Source: an uncultured Opitutia bacterium (GTDB taxonomy: Bacteria > Verrucomicrobiota > Verrucomicrobiia > Opitutales > UBA953). From it: a stretch of 64,000 nucleotides of DNA. Shown piece by piece: positions 1 through 9,965 of the stretch. The notes under the pieces are model-generated. The model searched no databases and was not told where the DNA came from. It saw nothing but the letters and a program-made list of their open reading frames with translations. The translations under genes and the position numbers were made by a program. The stretch spans positions 1 through 64,000 of the forward strand of contig CAMFKE010000001.1 in assembly GCA_945957395.1 (NCBI GenBank), read 5' to 3'. How positions within the stretch are numbered: the first letter of the stretch is position 1; every line of letters starts with the position of its first letter.

Positions 1-12
1 CGCCGGGTTTAT

Positions 13-48
13 GCCCCTGATCGGCCCAAAGCCGATCAGGGGCTTTTT
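13..48 (+). terminator. Rho-independent terminator
   Basis: A perfect 13-bp stem (13-25 with 31-43) around a 5-nt loop is followed by five T residues on the plus strand. It ends a transcript entering from the left, outside the window. Confidence 0.85.
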
Positions 49-164
49 GTTTGCCCGCTCCCTCGGGGGCCCACCTCTCGGCCGACTCCGCCCCGGAGGA
101 CGGCCTCGCCGACCTCGTCCGCCGGCTGCCTTGGCGACGGTGCCAAGTCACCCCGTCAAATGAA

Positions 165-188
165 TGCCGGCGGGATATTCCGCCGGCA
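165..188 (-). terminator. Hairpin downstream of the DUF255 gene, weak terminator
   Basis: A perfect 9-bp GC-rich stem (165-173 with 180-188) sits about 37 nt past the stop of the minus-strand gene. On the minus strand it is followed by the T-rich but interrupted run TTCATTT. Four further bases on each side pair around one bulge. Terminator function is inferred. Confidence 0.5.
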
Positions 189-224
189 CTTCATGTTATG
201 CCGTTGTCCGCGACTAACGAGGGC

Positions 225-2222
225 TCAGAAGACCCGTGCCAGGTCGACTGTCTCCGGGGCGCAAGCATGGTTGCGGCAGACTTGGAAGCTTCCGATCCTC
301 ACGGAGCTCTCAGGAATAAGGAAAATGCGTCCGGGCGAGTCATGGCGCTCCAATGCGGCGCAGCGCAGAGCATCCCAATCCGCTCCGGCCGAGGCTTTCA
401 CGGTAAGCGGTGCGGCATCGTGTCTGGCGAATGCAAGCAGGGCGTGTGACACTCCGTTCGGAGCTTGTTCTGCAAAGCCGGCATAGGCGGAGCGCAGTTT
501 TTCAAAGCGTTCCAGCGCGGAACTTTCTCCCGTCAGGGCGTAAATCGAGGAGAACACATGAGCCAGCGCCGCATTGCCGGAAGGCGTCGCGTTGTCCCAC
601 CACTCCTTGCGGCGTGCGGCGAGGGGATCTGACGGATTGGCGATGGAAAGGAAGAAGCCCGGGGCGCTCTCGTCCTCAAATGCCGCCACGATATCCTCGG
701 TGAGGCGAAGGGCGCGGGCGCGGTGCACGGCGTGTCGGCCGGGCTCCGCCCATTCGGCAATCTCAGCGAGACTGAGCTCGGCCTCGGCAAGCCAGGCGTG
801 GTCGTTAAGGGTGCCGTCATGGCGAACCTCGTCGCCGGCATAGCGCACCGCGTGGAGCCGGCCGTCTTCAGTGCGGAGGTTCTGCCAGAGGAAGTCGGAA
901 ATGTGCATGGCGCGCTGAGCCCAGTCTTTGCGACCGAACGCCCAGGCGCATCGTGCCAGCCCCGCTATGGCCAGCGCATTCCATGCGCCCAGCACCTTGG
1001 CGTCGCGACCGGGTTGCGGACGATCGTTGCGCGCGGCCAGCAGCTTTTCCCTGAGGGGCCGAAGCTCCTCGCGCAGCGTGAAGTCGCCTGAGGCGAAGAC
1101 CGGATTGCTGGTGCCGTGCTCGAAATTGCCGTGATCATCGACGCCGTATGCCTCGCAGAACCTTTTGGCATCGGCTTCGCCCAGCACTTCGAGGATTTGA
1201 GCGGGCGTCCAGACATAGGTTGCTCCTTCATGGTGGTCGGTGTCCGCATCGAGAGACGCCGCGAAGACGCCGCCGGGCAGGGTCATTTCGCGCTCCAACC
1301 AGTCGATGGTTTCCTCGCAAACCGCCCGGAACAGAGGCTCGCGCCGGTGCAGCCAGGCTTCCGCATAGGCGGAGAGAAGCTGCGCGTTGTCATAGAGCAT
1401 CTTCTCGAAGTGGGGGATGGTCCAGGTAGCATCGACGCTGTATCGGGCGAAGCCTCCGCCAATCTGGTCGAAAATGCCGCCACGCGCCATGGCGCCGAGC
1501 GACTTTGTCACCACTTCATCGATACGCTGCGCCGAGACCGGCGGGTTTGCGGACAGGCTTGCCTCACGCATGGCGAGAAGGAAGCGAAGCTGCATGGGCG
1601 CGGGGAACTTGGGCGCCGCGCCGAAACCGCCGGCGGTGTCGTCGTGCTGCGAGCAGATGAAGCCTGCGGCGCGCTCCAGCGCCGTTTTGTCCAACGGAAT
1701 CTCCGCCTCCGGCGCGGCGTCCTGATGGGCGAAGTTTTGAAGAATGGCCTCCGCGTTGGATACAAGGTCGGCGCGGTGGGTCGTCCAGCGCTCCGCGATG
1801 CGAGTCAGCAACTCGGGCCACGGAATGATACCCCGGCCATGGTCGTGAGGCGGGAAGTAGGTGCCGCCGAAGAACGGGCGACCGTCGGGTAGACAGAAGG
1901 CGTTCAGGGGCCATCCGCCGTGCCCCGCTATCATTTGGACCGCGTCCATCATCACCTTGTCCACATCGGGGCGCTCCTCACGGTCGACTTTGACGCAGAC
2001 GAAGTGGCGGTTCATGAGCTCGGCGATGGCGGCGTCCTCAAAGCACTCGCGCGCCATGACATGGCACCAGTGGCAGGCGGAGTATCCGACGGACACCAGG
2101 ACGGGTTTGTCCTCGCGCCGGGCTCGGGAGAAGGCCTCGGGGCCCCAGGGAAGCCAGTCCACGGGGTTTTCGGCATGCTGGCGGAGGTAGAGGCTGGATT
2201 CGGCGGAGAGGGCGTTGGGCAT
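225..2222 (-). CDS. DUF255 thioredoxin-fold / six-hairpin-glycosidase-like protein (YyaL/SPATA20 family)
   Basis: The protein has 665 residues, full length for the family. The N-terminus is a thioredoxin-like DUF255 domain, with the signature SACHWCHVM placing the Cys pair at C50 and C53 in a CxxC arrangement, followed by a [10 protein letters not shown] segment. The remaining ~500 residues resemble an N-acylglucosamine-2-epimerase-like (alpha/alpha)6 barrel. There is no signal peptide, so it is probably cytoplasmic. The family is widespread, but its substrate is not established; redox or sugar-related roles are only suggested by the folds. It is divergent from mutL with a ~120-bp shared promoter region. 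The ATG at 2222 is the natural start because conserved family sequence begins within about ten residues. Confidence 0.9.
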   Translation of the reverse strand: MPNALSAESSLYLRQHAENPVDWLPWGPEAFSRARREDKPVLVSVGYSACHWCHVMARECFEDAAIAELMNRHFVCVKVDREERPDVDKVMMDAVQMIAGHGGWPLNAFCLPDGRPFFGGTYFPPHDHGRGIIPWPELLTRIAERWTTHRADLVSNAEAILQNFAHQDAAPEAEIPLDKTALERAAGFICSQHDDTAGGFGAAPKFPAPMQLRFLLAMREASLSANPPVSAQRIDEVVTKSLGAMARGGIFDQIGGGFARYSVDATWTIPHFEKMLYDNAQLLSAYAEAWLHRREPLFRAVCEETIDWLEREMTLPGGVFAASLDADTDHHEGATYVWTPAQILEVLGEADAKRFCEAYGVDDHGNFEHGTSNPVFASGDFTLREELRPLREKLLAARNDRPQPGRDAKVLGAWNALAIAGLARCAWAFGRKDWAQRAMHISDFLWQNLRTEDGRLHAVRYAGDEVRHDGTLNDHAWLAEAELSLAEIAEWAEPGRHAVHRARALRLTEDIVAAFEDESAPGFFLSIANPSDPLAARRKEWWDNATPSGNAALAHVFSSIYALTGESSALERFEKLRSAYAGFAEQAPNGVSHALLAFARHDAAPLTVKASAGADWDALRCAALERHDSPGRIFLIPESSVRIGSFQVCRNHACAPETVDLARVF

Positions 2223-2341
2223 CGGGGCACACGGAGCGCGAGGACCGTGCGCGCGTCAATTTTCAGGGGGTGTTTCACCCGGCAGGTCTCCGGGAATGAT
2301 TTCCCCTTTACCCGCAGCCGGGGTGGGATTCGCTGCCGCGC

Positions 2342-4192
2342 ATGCCCGAAATCCGCATCTTGCCGGACCGGGTCGCCAACCAGATCGCCGCCGGCGAGGT
2401 GGTCGAGCGGCCGGCCGCCGTCGTGAAGGAACTGCTCGAGAACAGTCTCGATGCGGGCGCCACGCGTGTGACCGTTGAGTTCCGCCACGGCGGCAAGTCC
2501 TTCATCGCCATCGAGGACAACGGTTGCGGCATGACTCCGGACCAGGCGTTGCTGGCGTTGGAGCGCCACGCGACCAGCAAGATTCGCGAGACGGCGGACC
2601 TCGATGTGATCGGCACTTTCGGGTTTCGCGGCGAGGCGGTGCCGTCGGTGGCGTCGGTTTCCCGATTCACCCTGAGGTCTCGCCCGTCGGAGTCGGTGGC
2701 CGGCTGCGAGATATTGGTGAATGCCGGGAAAATCGTCCATCAGCGCGACATCGGCATGGCGCCCGGAACGCGCATCGAGGTGCAGAACCTGTTCCATCCG
2801 GTTCCCGCCCGCCTGAAGTTTCTGAAGTCCGACAACACGGAGTCGGCCCACATCACGCGCCTCGTTCGATTGTACGCCGTCGCGCATCCGGAAATCGGAT
2901 TCACGCTGTGGGAGGACGGCCGGGAAATCTTCCGCTCCCCCCCTGCCGGCGACCTGATGGAGCGGGTCCGAGGCATCTGGGGCCGCCAGACCGCCGAGGA
3001 GCTTTTTGCGATGCCGGAGGCGCGAGCCGAGGGCATGCGCCTGCGAGGCCTTTTGGGCCGGCCCGGCGTTGGCCGTGCCACAAGGCAGGAGATGGTGACG
3101 GTCATCAACGGTCGTCCCGTCGACAGCCGGGTGATGGCGTATGCGCTGACCGAGAGCTACCACACCTTCATTCCCAAGGGGCGATTCCCCCTGGCGTTCC
3201 TCTTTTTGGACATGGATCCGTCCCTGGTGGACGTGAATGTCCACCCGGCCAAGCGCGAGGTGCGCTTTCGCGAGGAAGCCGGCGTTCGCCGCCTCATCAT
3301 CGAGGCCGTGCTGGCCGCGTTGCAGCCCGATGTTTCGAAGGAAATCCCGACGCCGCCTGCCGTTGTCGACCCGGATGAAGAGGTTCCGTCAGAGTCCGCG
3401 CAGGGGGGGCGCGCTGCGGCCGTTGATCCAGTCAATCCGGGTTCGACCGTTTCCGTTCCGGTTTCAATGGAGGCCTCCTCGTTTCAGTCGAAAACTGAGC
3501 GTGCCGTGGCGCCGGCGCGGGTCGCTCCCGCCCCCGCGCTCCCGTCCTCAGGCATGCCGGCGTGGAGCGCTCCCGTTGCGCCGGTTCCCTCCGGCGCGCG
3601 ACCGTCAGCGCCCGCGAAGATTGACTGGCGGCTTATCGGCCGTCTGCCGGACTCGCTCGTGTTGTTTGAGACCTCCGCCGGGCTGGTCGTTCTCAATTTG
3701 CGCTCCGCGCATGAGCGAGTCGTGTACGAACGCGTGCTGCGCCGGTTCGAGGCGCGCGAGACGGTTTCACAGCAGTTGCTGCTGCCACCGGCTATGGAAT
3801 TCGAGCCGCTCGCCGGCGCCGCGCTGCGCGAACGACTGAAGCTGTTCGAATCCGCAGGTTTCGAACTGGAGGAGTTCGGGCGCAATTTCTTCCGGCTCAA
3901 CGCTGTGCCCGATTGGCTGAGCGAGTCCGAGGCCGAGCGTTTTGTGCGCGACCTGGTCGCCTCCCTTGCCCGGCGCGAAGGCGACTGGAGGACCGACACC
4001 CTCGCTCACGAGGCGCTCGCCAGGCTGGCCGGCACGCGCGCCGTACGAGCCGACGACCGCCCGGGGGACGCCGAGGTGATGGCCCTGCTTCGCGACCTGT
4101 TCGGCTGCCGTCAGCCCTCCGTGTGTCCGCGGGGCCGCAAGGTGTTCTTCGAGCTTTCCGGCGCCGAAATCGCCCGTCGCTTAGGTGCCTGA
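2342..4192 (+). CDS. mutL: DNA mismatch repair protein MutL
   Basis: The protein has 616 residues. The N-terminal GHKL ATPase is complete: it starts [17 protein letters not shown], has the ENSLDAGA motif, the DNGCGM motif and [14 protein letters not shown] transducer domain follows ([14 protein letters not shown]), then a Pro/Ala/Ser-rich linker (about residues 340-425) and a C-terminal dimerisation domain. It couples MutS mismatch recognition to strand processing. The C-terminal endonuclease motif DQHA(x)2E(x)4E is changed to N452-L-R-S, although E458 and E463 remain. The later CPHGRPT-type motif reads CPRGRKV. Metal-dependent nicking is therefore doubtful. The ATG at 2342 fits the conserved N-terminus. 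The next gene begins 62 nt downstream on the same strand. Confidence 0.97.
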   Translation: MPEIRILPDRVANQIAAGEVVERPAAVVKELLENSLDAGATRVTVEFRHGGKSFIAIEDNGCGMTPDQALLALERHATSKIRETADLDVIGTFGFRGEAVPSVASVSRFTLRSRPSESVAGCEILVNAGKIVHQRDIGMAPGTRIEVQNLFHPVPARLKFLKSDNTESAHITRLVRLYAVAHPEIGFTLWEDGREIFRSPPAGDLMERVRGIWGRQTAEELFAMPEARAEGMRLRGLLGRPGVGRATRQEMVTVINGRPVDSRVMAYALTESYHTFIPKGRFPLAFLFLDMDPSLVDVNVHPAKREVRFREEAGVRRLIIEAVLAALQPDVSKEIPTPPAVVDPDEEVPSESAQGGRAAAVDPVNPGSTVSVPVSMEASSFQSKTERAVAPARVAPAPALPSSGMPAWSAPVAPVPSGARPSAPAKIDWRLIGRLPDSLVLFETSAGLVVLNLRSAHERVVYERVLRRFEARETVSQQLLLPPAMEFEPLAGAALRERLKLFESAGFELEEFGRNFFRLNAVPDWLSESEAERFVRDLVASLARREGDWRTDTLAHEALARLAGTRAVRADDRPGDAEVMALLRDLFGCRQPSVCPRGRKVFFELSGAEIARRLGA

Positions 4193-4254
4193 TGGGTCGT
4201 TTCCCCGCTTGACCGGTGCGGCTCCCTTCGGAGACTGCCGCGACTCTCACGACC

Positions 4255-5283
4255 ATGCGTCGAATTTCCGCCGTCCTTTTCTCCCTTGTCGCGCTCGCCC
4301 CGTTGCGCGCCGACAACACCGCCACTCCCGAACCCAAGACTGCGGAAGAGGCGGCCATTCGCATGTGGGAGCGTTTCAACACGGCTTCCATCGTGGCGAA
4401 TGTGGACGGCTCGCCCGTAACGGCCGAGGATGTGCGCAACGAGCTTCGCCCGATTTTGCCGCGCTTGAGGCAGGATTCCAAATCGCTGGAGGAATATCGT
4501 CGCAGGCTCAACGAGCAGACTTCGAAGCTGATCGAGTCGCTTGTCGACGAGGAGCTCGTGCTGCACGACTTCAAGGACAAGGGCATGCAGATGCCGCCCT
4601 CCTATGTTAACGAGCAGATCGAGGAGAAAATCATCCGCGAGTTCAACGGCGACCGCACGGAATACATGCGGGCGCTCAGGCTCGCCGGGCGCACGCCGCT
4701 GGACGAGCGCCGCGATATGGAGCGGCGCATCATCACCGAATACCTGAACGGACAGAAGCGCAGGAGCGTGGCCGAACTGAGCCCCGCCAAGATCCAGCGC
4801 TTCTACGAGGCCAATCGCACGGAGTTCACGCGCAAGGCCGCCGCCAAAATTTCCCAGATCGCGCTATGGCCCGGCGCCGCCGACACCGATGAGGACATCC
4901 GCAAGCTGGCGGAGTCCATCCTGGCCCGTTTGGACAAGGGCGAGTCTTTCGCCGAGCTGGCCAAGGAGTTCAGCAAGGATGACTATCGCGCCAACGGCGG
5001 AGACACCGGCTGGCGGGAGATGGCCGAGCTCAACGCCGACCTGGCTAAGACGGTGAACGCGCTGCCCGACGGCGGTCACACGGCCCCCATCGAGTTCAAG
5101 GCCGGCGGACGCCTGAGCCTCTACATTCTGCGTCGCGACGCCTACCGGCCCGAAGGTCCGCGTCCGGTGAACGAGGTGCGTGAGATCATCGAGGGCAAGC
5201 TGCTGGCCGACTCCATGCGCGCGGTGCGCGAAGAGTGGTTGATGCGTCTTCGCGAGCACTTCTTCGTGCGTGTCTACGAGTGA
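4255..5283 (+). CDS. SurA/PrsA-like peptidyl-prolyl cis-trans isomerase
   Basis: The protein has 342 residues. I chose the ATG at 4255 over an upstream in-frame codon because it begins a clear signal peptide (MRRISAVLFSLVALAPLRA). After export there is a helical SurA-N-like chaperone region (about 45-180) and one parvulin domain (about 185-290) with the typical run GESFAELAKEFSKDD and NGGDTGW. It likely assists folding of outer-membrane or periplasmic proteins. E. coli SurA has two parvulin domains; this has one, so the simpler PpiC/PrsA-type label is safer. It lies between mutL and an AmpG-like permease, and transcription may continue from mutL. Confidence 0.88.
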   Translation: MRRISAVLFSLVALAPLRADNTATPEPKTAEEAAIRMWERFNTASIVANVDGSPVTAEDVRNELRPILPRLRQDSKSLEEYRRRLNEQTSKLIESLVDEELVLHDFKDKGMQMPPSYVNEQIEEKIIREFNGDRTEYMRALRLAGRTPLDERRDMERRIITEYLNGQKRRSVAELSPAKIQRFYEANRTEFTRKAAAKISQIALWPGAADTDEDIRKLAESILARLDKGESFAELAKEFSKDDYRANGGDTGWREMAELNADLAKTVNALPDGGHTAPIEFKAGGRLSLYILRRDAYRPEGPRPVNEVREIIEGKLLADSMRAVREEWLMRLREHFFVRVYE

Positions 5284-5311
5284 TCCGGTTGTCTGCGCGC
5301 CTCGGGAAAAC

Positions 5312-6667
5312 ATGAGCGGGACCACTGACCCGTTGACCGGCGCGCCGCGGTCGCAGGCCGACCTGGGCGGAGAGGATGTCGCCTGCGTCAGGTCGTCTGT
5401 GCGTACGATTTCCCCGTGGCTTTGGGTGCCCACCCTGTATTTCGCGCAGGGGCTTCCCAACGGGCTCCTTGAGGACGCCGTGCCGGTGCTTTTCAAGGAT
5501 TTGGGGGTCACGAACGACCGCCTTACCCGCGCGCTGGCCCTGATGTCGCTGCCCTGGATGCTCAAGGCGCTATGGAGTCCGCTCGTGGACGCCTATGGCA
5601 CGAAGCGCTCGTGGGTCTGGCTTTCTCAGCTTGTGGGAGGCTGCGCGTTCGCGGCGTTCGCGCTGACCCCGTTCACCTCCGATCCCGTGGCCTTCGGGTT
5701 GGTTTGGCTGACGCTCATCGCCTTGTGCAGCGCGACCCACGATATCGCCGCCGACGGCTTCTACATGCTCGGCGTGCGCACGGGGGGCGAACAGGCGTTT
5801 TTCTCCGGCATTCGCAATACGGCCTTTCGACTGGCGAAGGTCTTCGCGTCCGCCGTGGTCGTCGTGCTGGCCGGCCGTCTGATTCATGCGGGAAAGGCGG
5901 CGCCCGAGGCTTGGGTGTGGGCGCTCGGTCTCTTTTCGGTCGCCGCGCTGGCCCTGTCGGCCTGGCACGGGTATGCGCTTCCGCGCCCGGCGGAGGACGC
6001 TCCTGCGGGCGCGGGGCGCGAGACTCCCGTCGCCGCGTTTGTCGAAGGATGGCGCAGCTTTTTGGCGAAGCCCGGCGTGGGGAGGCTCATCGCGTTCATC
6101 CTGTTCTACCGTCTTTCCGAAGCGCTCGTGTCCGCACTCGCCTCGCCGTTTCTCAAGGATCCGGTGGAGCGCGGAGGGCTCGGGCTTTCCACGGAGACGC
6201 TCGGCTGGCTCAACGGAGCCGGCGTGCTCGCGCTGCTGGCGGGCGGTGTGCTGGGCGGGCTTCTTGTATCCCGCCACGGGCTGCGCAAGCTGCTGTGGCC
6301 GATGGTGGCGATCATGCATTTGCCCAATTTCGCCTTTCTGGCGCTGGCGCTTGTTCAGCCCCGTTCCGTCGAGCTTATCGGCGGCGCCCTGCTTCTGGAG
6401 AAATTCGGCTACGGCTTCGGCATGTGCGCCATCATGCTCTACCTCATTCATGTGTGCACCGGGCCTCGCCGTGTGACGCACTACGCGCTGTGCTCCGGCT
6501 TCATGGTCATCGGCGCGAAGGCCTTCACCTACTACGCCGGCGATTTCCAAATCGCCTTCGGTTATCCCTCCTTCTTCACGCTCGCGCTGCTCTGCATGAT
6601 TCCCGGCGTTTTCGTCACCTGGCTGGTGCGCGACATCCCCGCCGGCTTCGGTCGCAAGGAATCCTGA
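5312..6667 (+). CDS. AmpG-like MFS permease
   Basis: About 451 residues with twelve predicted hydrophobic segments. The opening (WLWVPTLYFAQGLPNGLLED) and the LPWMLKALWSPLVD segment are typical of the AmpG / acetyl-CoA-transporter branch of the major facilitator superfamily. AmpG imports GlcNAc-anhydro-muropeptides for peptidoglycan recycling; substrate identity here is inferred from family resemblance only. An in-frame GTG at 5270 would overlap the previous gene; the ATG at 5312 is preferred, with a weak GGG upstream. The protein ends close to a ~135-bp gap before tsaD. Confidence 0.82.
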   Translation: MSGTTDPLTGAPRSQADLGGEDVACVRSSVRTISPWLWVPTLYFAQGLPNGLLEDAVPVLFKDLGVTNDRLTRALALMSLPWMLKALWSPLVDAYGTKRSWVWLSQLVGGCAFAAFALTPFTSDPVAFGLVWLTLIALCSATHDIAADGFYMLGVRTGGEQAFFSGIRNTAFRLAKVFASAVVVVLAGRLIHAGKAAPEAWVWALGLFSVAALALSAWHGYALPRPAEDAPAGAGRETPVAAFVEGWRSFLAKPGVGRLIAFILFYRLSEALVSALASPFLKDPVERGGLGLSTETLGWLNGAGVLALLAGGVLGGLLVSRHGLRKLLWPMVAIMHLPNFAFLALALVQPRSVELIGGALLLEKFGYGFGMCAIMLYLIHVCTGPRRVTHYALCSGFMVIGAKAFTYYAGDFQIAFGYPSFFTLALLCMIPGVFVTWLVRDIPAGFGRKES

Positions 6668-6802
6668 ATCCTTTCATGATTCCGGACCTTGGATTTTCCG
6701 GATTCAGTAGCGTCCGCGCTCCTCGTCCTGTCCCGTATCCGCATGTTTTACGCGGTCTTCGGCAAACGCGCTGCCTCCTGTCACACACCTTTTCCTTTCC
6801 CT

Positions 6803-7843
6803 ATGATTCTCGCCGTAGAGAGCTCCTGTGACGAATCCGCCATCGCCCTGTTCGATCCGGAAAAGGGCGTATTGGTCGACGCCATACACTCGCAGGCGGC
6901 GCTCCACGCCCTCTACGGCGGCGTCGTTCCGGATGTGGCGGCCCGGGAGCATCTTGAGAAGTTTCCCGATCTGCTCCGCCTGCTTCCGGGGGATTTCGAC
7001 CCGGCCCGCCTTTCCTCCGTGGTCGTGACGCGAGGACCCGGCCTGGCGGGCTGTCTCGCCCTGGGGCTCGCGTTCGCCAAGTCGCTCGCTCTGGCCTGGG
7101 GCAAGCCGCTCGCGGGCATGAACCATCTCCGCGGGCACCTTTGGTCTCCGTTCATCCCTTTGCACGCCGCCAACCCCCGGCGATTCCGCGCGGAGCTCGA
7201 GTCGCTCACGCCGCATCTGGGGGTCGTCGTCTCCGGCGGCAACACCCTGCTTGTCTCGCTGGAGGCGTCGGGCGTGGTGGAGGTTCTCGCGCAGACGGTG
7301 GACGATGCGGCGGGCGAGGCTTTTGACAAAGGCGCCAAGCTGCTCGGCCTGCCTTACCCCGGCGGCGCTCTGCTGGAAAAGGCGGCGCGGGAGGGCGACG
7401 CCGCCAAGTATGACTTTCCCCGGGGCATACCGGAGAAGGCCGACCCGCGCCTCAGTTTCTCGGGGCTCAAGACGAACCTGCGCTACCGTATCGAGAAGAT
7501 GTCGGACGAGACGCTCAAGGCGGAGATGCCGCATCTGTGCGCCGGCTATCAGGCGGCCATCATCGACCAGCTGGTCGCCAAGACCGAAGGCGCCTTGCGC
7601 ACCCGCAAATTCGCGAGCCTCGGGCTTTCAGGAGGCGTGGCGAACAACCGCACCTTGCGCGAGGCCTTCGCGTCGTTGGCGAAACGCCGAAGGCTGCCGC
7701 TCTTGGTCGCCGAGCCCCGGCACACCGGGGACAACGCCGCGATGATCGCCTTCGCCGCCTGGGCCGATTCCTCCTCGCTCCCCCCGCGACACGGCGCCTG
7801 GGACCTCAATTTCGAGCCGGCGCTGACCATCGACCGTCCCTGA
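6803..7843 (+). CDS. tsaD: tRNA N6-adenosine threonylcarbamoyltransferase TsaD
   Basis: The protein has 346 residues. The start at 6803 gives the canonical ILAVESSCDESA N-terminus. The ASKHA-fold signatures are present: the metal-binding NHLRGH histidines, VSGGNTLL, the DDAAGEAFDKGAKLLGLPYPGG segment, and SGGVANNRTLR plus HTGDNAAM near the C-terminus. With TsaB, TsaE and TsaC it makes t6A37 in ANN-decoding tRNAs in the cytoplasm; those partners are not in this window. An extended upstream frame is open but lacks conserved sequence. Confidence 0.97.
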   Translation: MILAVESSCDESAIALFDPEKGVLVDAIHSQAALHALYGGVVPDVAAREHLEKFPDLLRLLPGDFDPARLSSVVVTRGPGLAGCLALGLAFAKSLALAWGKPLAGMNHLRGHLWSPFIPLHAANPRRFRAELESLTPHLGVVVSGGNTLLVSLEASGVVEVLAQTVDDAAGEAFDKGAKLLGLPYPGGALLEKAAREGDAAKYDFPRGIPEKADPRLSFSGLKTNLRYRIEKMSDETLKAEMPHLCAGYQAAIIDQLVAKTEGALRTRKFASLGLSGGVANNRTLREAFASLAKRRRLPLLVAEPRHTGDNAAMIAFAAWADSSSLPPRHGAWDLNFEPALTIDRP

Positions 7844-7855
7844 CGGGGGCGATCA

Positions 7856-7941
7856 GAACTCGGAGGCCAAGCCGAAGAGTGCAGAATAGCCACCGGGCTT
7901 CCGCGAGTTCGATGAGGCGCATGCGACAGCGCCTATTCTGC
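7856..7941. other. Structured intergenic segment between tsaD and tsf
   Basis: Two nested inverted repeats interleave: GAACTCG at 7856-7862 with CGAGTTC at 7904-7910, and GCAGAATAG at 7881-7889 with CTATTCTGC at 7933-7941. They cannot both form fully. The segment leads into the bidirectional terminator at 7966-7999. It may be a 3' UTR structure or a small RNA; this is inference from pairing only. Confidence 0.35.
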
Positions 7942-7965
7942 CTTCGTCAATCTGACTTCTTCATT

Positions 7966-7999
7966 AAAAAAGGCCGCCCCGTTGAAGGGCGGCCTTTTT
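7966..7999. terminator. Bidirectional terminator between tsaD and tsf
   Basis: An 8-bp stem (7972-7979 with 7987-7994) is flanked by A residues on the left and five T residues on the right, so it can end transcripts from both convergent genes. Confidence 0.9.
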
Positions 8000-8020
8000 G
8001 AATCCGTATCCGGACCAGGC

Positions 8021-8665
8021 TTACGCGCCGATCTGGTAGCGGGTGAAGCGGGACACGATGGTGTTCTCGCCGAGCTTGGAGATGAAGGCGGTCAGCAGAT
8101 CGTTGATCTTCTGGTCCGGGTTCTTCACGAAGGGCTGCTCGAGGAGGCAGTTGTCGGCGTAGAACGAAGCGACCTTGCCTTCCACGATCTTCTCGATGGC
8201 CATGGCGGGCTTGGGCTGCGGGGCGGGGCGGCCGGCTTCGAGAGCGGCGGCCACGGCGGCTTCATGCTGCGCGGCGATCTGGGCGAGGATGATTTCCTTC
8301 TCCTTGGCCACGGCGTCGGCGGGCACTTCTTCGCGCTTCACCCAGCGGGGGTTGGCGGCGGCGATGTGCATGGCGATGTCGCGGGCGAGCACGGTGAACT
8401 CCTCGTTGCGGGCGACGAAGTCGGATTCGCAGTTGAGTTCCACGAGCACGCCGATCTTGCCTCCGGCATGGATGTAGGAGTGGATGATGCCTTCGGAAGC
8501 CTCGCGGCCGGCTTTCTTGTCGCGCGTCGCGGCACCCTTCTTGCGAAGGAGCTCGGCGGCGGCGTCCATGTCGCCGTTGGTTTCCACAAGGGCACCCTTG
8601 CAGTCCATGAGGCCTGCTCCGGTGCGGGTGCGCAGTTCGTTGACCTGTTGGGCGGTGATGGCCAT
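8021..8665 (-). CDS. tsf: Translation elongation factor Ts
   Basis: The protein has 214 residues. The N-terminal UBA-like region carries the signature VNELRTRTGAGLMDCKGAL, followed by GKIGVLVELNCESDFVAR, which contacts EF-Tu. It catalyses GDP/GTP exchange on EF-Tu. The length matches short EF-Ts forms that lack the larger coiled-coil insert of E. coli (about 280 residues). It lies 45 nt downstream of rpsB, the usual rpsB-tsf operon order, and ends at a strong bidirectional terminator. Confidence 0.97.
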   Translation of the reverse strand: MAITAQQVNELRTRTGAGLMDCKGALVETNGDMDAAAELLRKKGAATRDKKAGREASEGIIHSYIHAGGKIGVLVELNCESDFVARNEEFTVLARDIAMHIAAANPRWVKREEVPADAVAKEKEIILAQIAAQHEAAVAAALEAGRPAPQPKPAMAIEKIVEGKVASFYADNCLLEQPFVKNPDQKINDLLTAFISKLGENTIVSRFTRYQIGA

Positions 8666-8710
8666 ATTCAGGGTAAGTTTGTTGTTGTTAATCGGATACC
8701 CGTTCCGCTC

Positions 8711-9592
8711 TTAGCGGGAGGCGGGACGACGGTCGCCGCGGGGGGCGCCGCCACGCTGGCCGCCGGAGCGGGGGCCGCCGAAGCCGGGACGGCCGCCGGA
8801 GGGGGCGTCCTTCATGAGGGAGGGGTCGATGGTCACTTCGGGCTGTTCGCCCTGTTCGCCGGTGCGACCGCCGAAGGCGGCGCGGGGGGCGGGACGGGCG
8901 GCGCGCTCGGCTTCGCGGCGGGCCAGACCGGCCTGGATGGCTTCGGAGATGACCTGAACGATGATGCGCACGGACTTCACGGCGTCGTCGTTGCCGGGGA
9001 TCGGGTAGGTGACCTTGGAGGGGTCGGCGTTGGTGTCGACGAGGCCGATCACGGGGATGCCGGCGCGACCGGCTTCGGCCACGGCGATTTCCTCGTTCTT
9101 GGTGTCGATCACGAAGATGGCGCCGGGGAGGCCGCGCAGTTCGAGCATGCCTTCGAAGTTGCGGTTCATGCGGACCATCTCGCGCTTGATCTGGGCGGCT
9201 TCCTTCTTGAGGATCTTGGGGAAGCCTTCCTGTTCGAGCTTGATGTACTTGCGGTACTTATCGAGCGAGCCCTTCACGGTGGCCCAGTTGGTGATGCCGC
9301 CGCCGAGCCAGCGGTTGACGGCGAAGGGCATGTTCAGGCTCTTGGCGGCTTCGCGCATGATTTCCTGAGCCTGGCGCTTGGTGGCGACGAAAAGGATGTC
9401 CTGACCGGAGGCGACGATGTCCTCGGCGGCCTTGGCGGCCTGCTCGAGCTGGGCGTGGGTCTTCTCGAGGTCGATGATCGAGATGCCGTTGCGGTGGTCG
9501 AAGATGAAGGGGCGGGACTTGGGGTTCCAGCGGCGGGTCTGGTGGCCGAAGTGCACGCCGGCGTCGAGGAGGTCTTTGACGGTGATGTTCAT
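8711..9592 (-). CDS. rpsB: 30S ribosomal protein S2
   Basis: The protein has 293 residues. The ATG at 9592 gives the canonical start MNITVKDLLDAGVHFGHQTR; the frame stays open upstream without conserved sequence. Core S2 features include WLGGGITNWATVKGS and the PVIGLVDTNADP segment. The last ~60 residues are a Gly/Arg/Pro-rich basic tail beyond the usual ~240-residue S2, resembling RNA-binding tails. First gene of the rpsB-tsf operon. Confidence 0.96.
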   Translation of the reverse strand: MNITVKDLLDAGVHFGHQTRRWNPKSRPFIFDHRNGISIIDLEKTHAQLEQAAKAAEDIVASGQDILFVATKRQAQEIMREAAKSLNMPFAVNRWLGGGITNWATVKGSLDKYRKYIKLEQEGFPKILKKEAAQIKREMVRMNRNFEGMLELRGLPGAIFVIDTKNEEIAVAEAGRAGIPVIGLVDTNADPSKVTYPIPGNDDAVKSVRIIVQVISEAIQAGLARREAERAARPAPRAAFGGRTGEQGEQPEVTIDPSLMKDAPSGGRPGFGGPRSGGQRGGAPRGDRRPASR

Positions 9593-9965
9593 GGTGTTGG
9601 AGGGCTCCGTGAGTCCTGCGCGTGGCGCGGGACCGTATTGGATCTGGGTGTTTGTTGTTGTTTGATTCCCCGAAGAGGTCCGATGCCGCACGGCACGATC
9701 CCTTTTCGAGGAGCGCGCAGCAAAAAGGCGGGGGCGCATGCCGCAAGCCGAATTTGTGAAAGTTTTGACCGAGCCGGCCGGCCTTCGCCTAACGCCGGAC
9801 TCCGCGGGCGCACGGCGGTTTTCTCAGGCCGCGGGCGGACCTGCGGAATCGGGATTGCGGCGCGATTTCCCCACGGCCGCGCGACTCCTCTTTTTCAAAG
9901 AAAGTTGTTGCGCCGGACCGCTCCGGGTCTTTTCTGCCCCCCCTCACTAAGAACTTTAGAAAGTC
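9593..9965. other. Intergenic region between rpsB and the small basic protein gene
   Basis: These 373 bases separate divergent translation genes. They must carry the rpsB promoter and leader on the minus strand and the small-protein promoter on the plus strand. A short hairpin (CCGGA/TCCGG) lies near 9915-9928, followed by TCTTTT. I see no convincing sigma-70 -35/-10 pair, no tRNA and no other gene. Confidence 0.5.
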
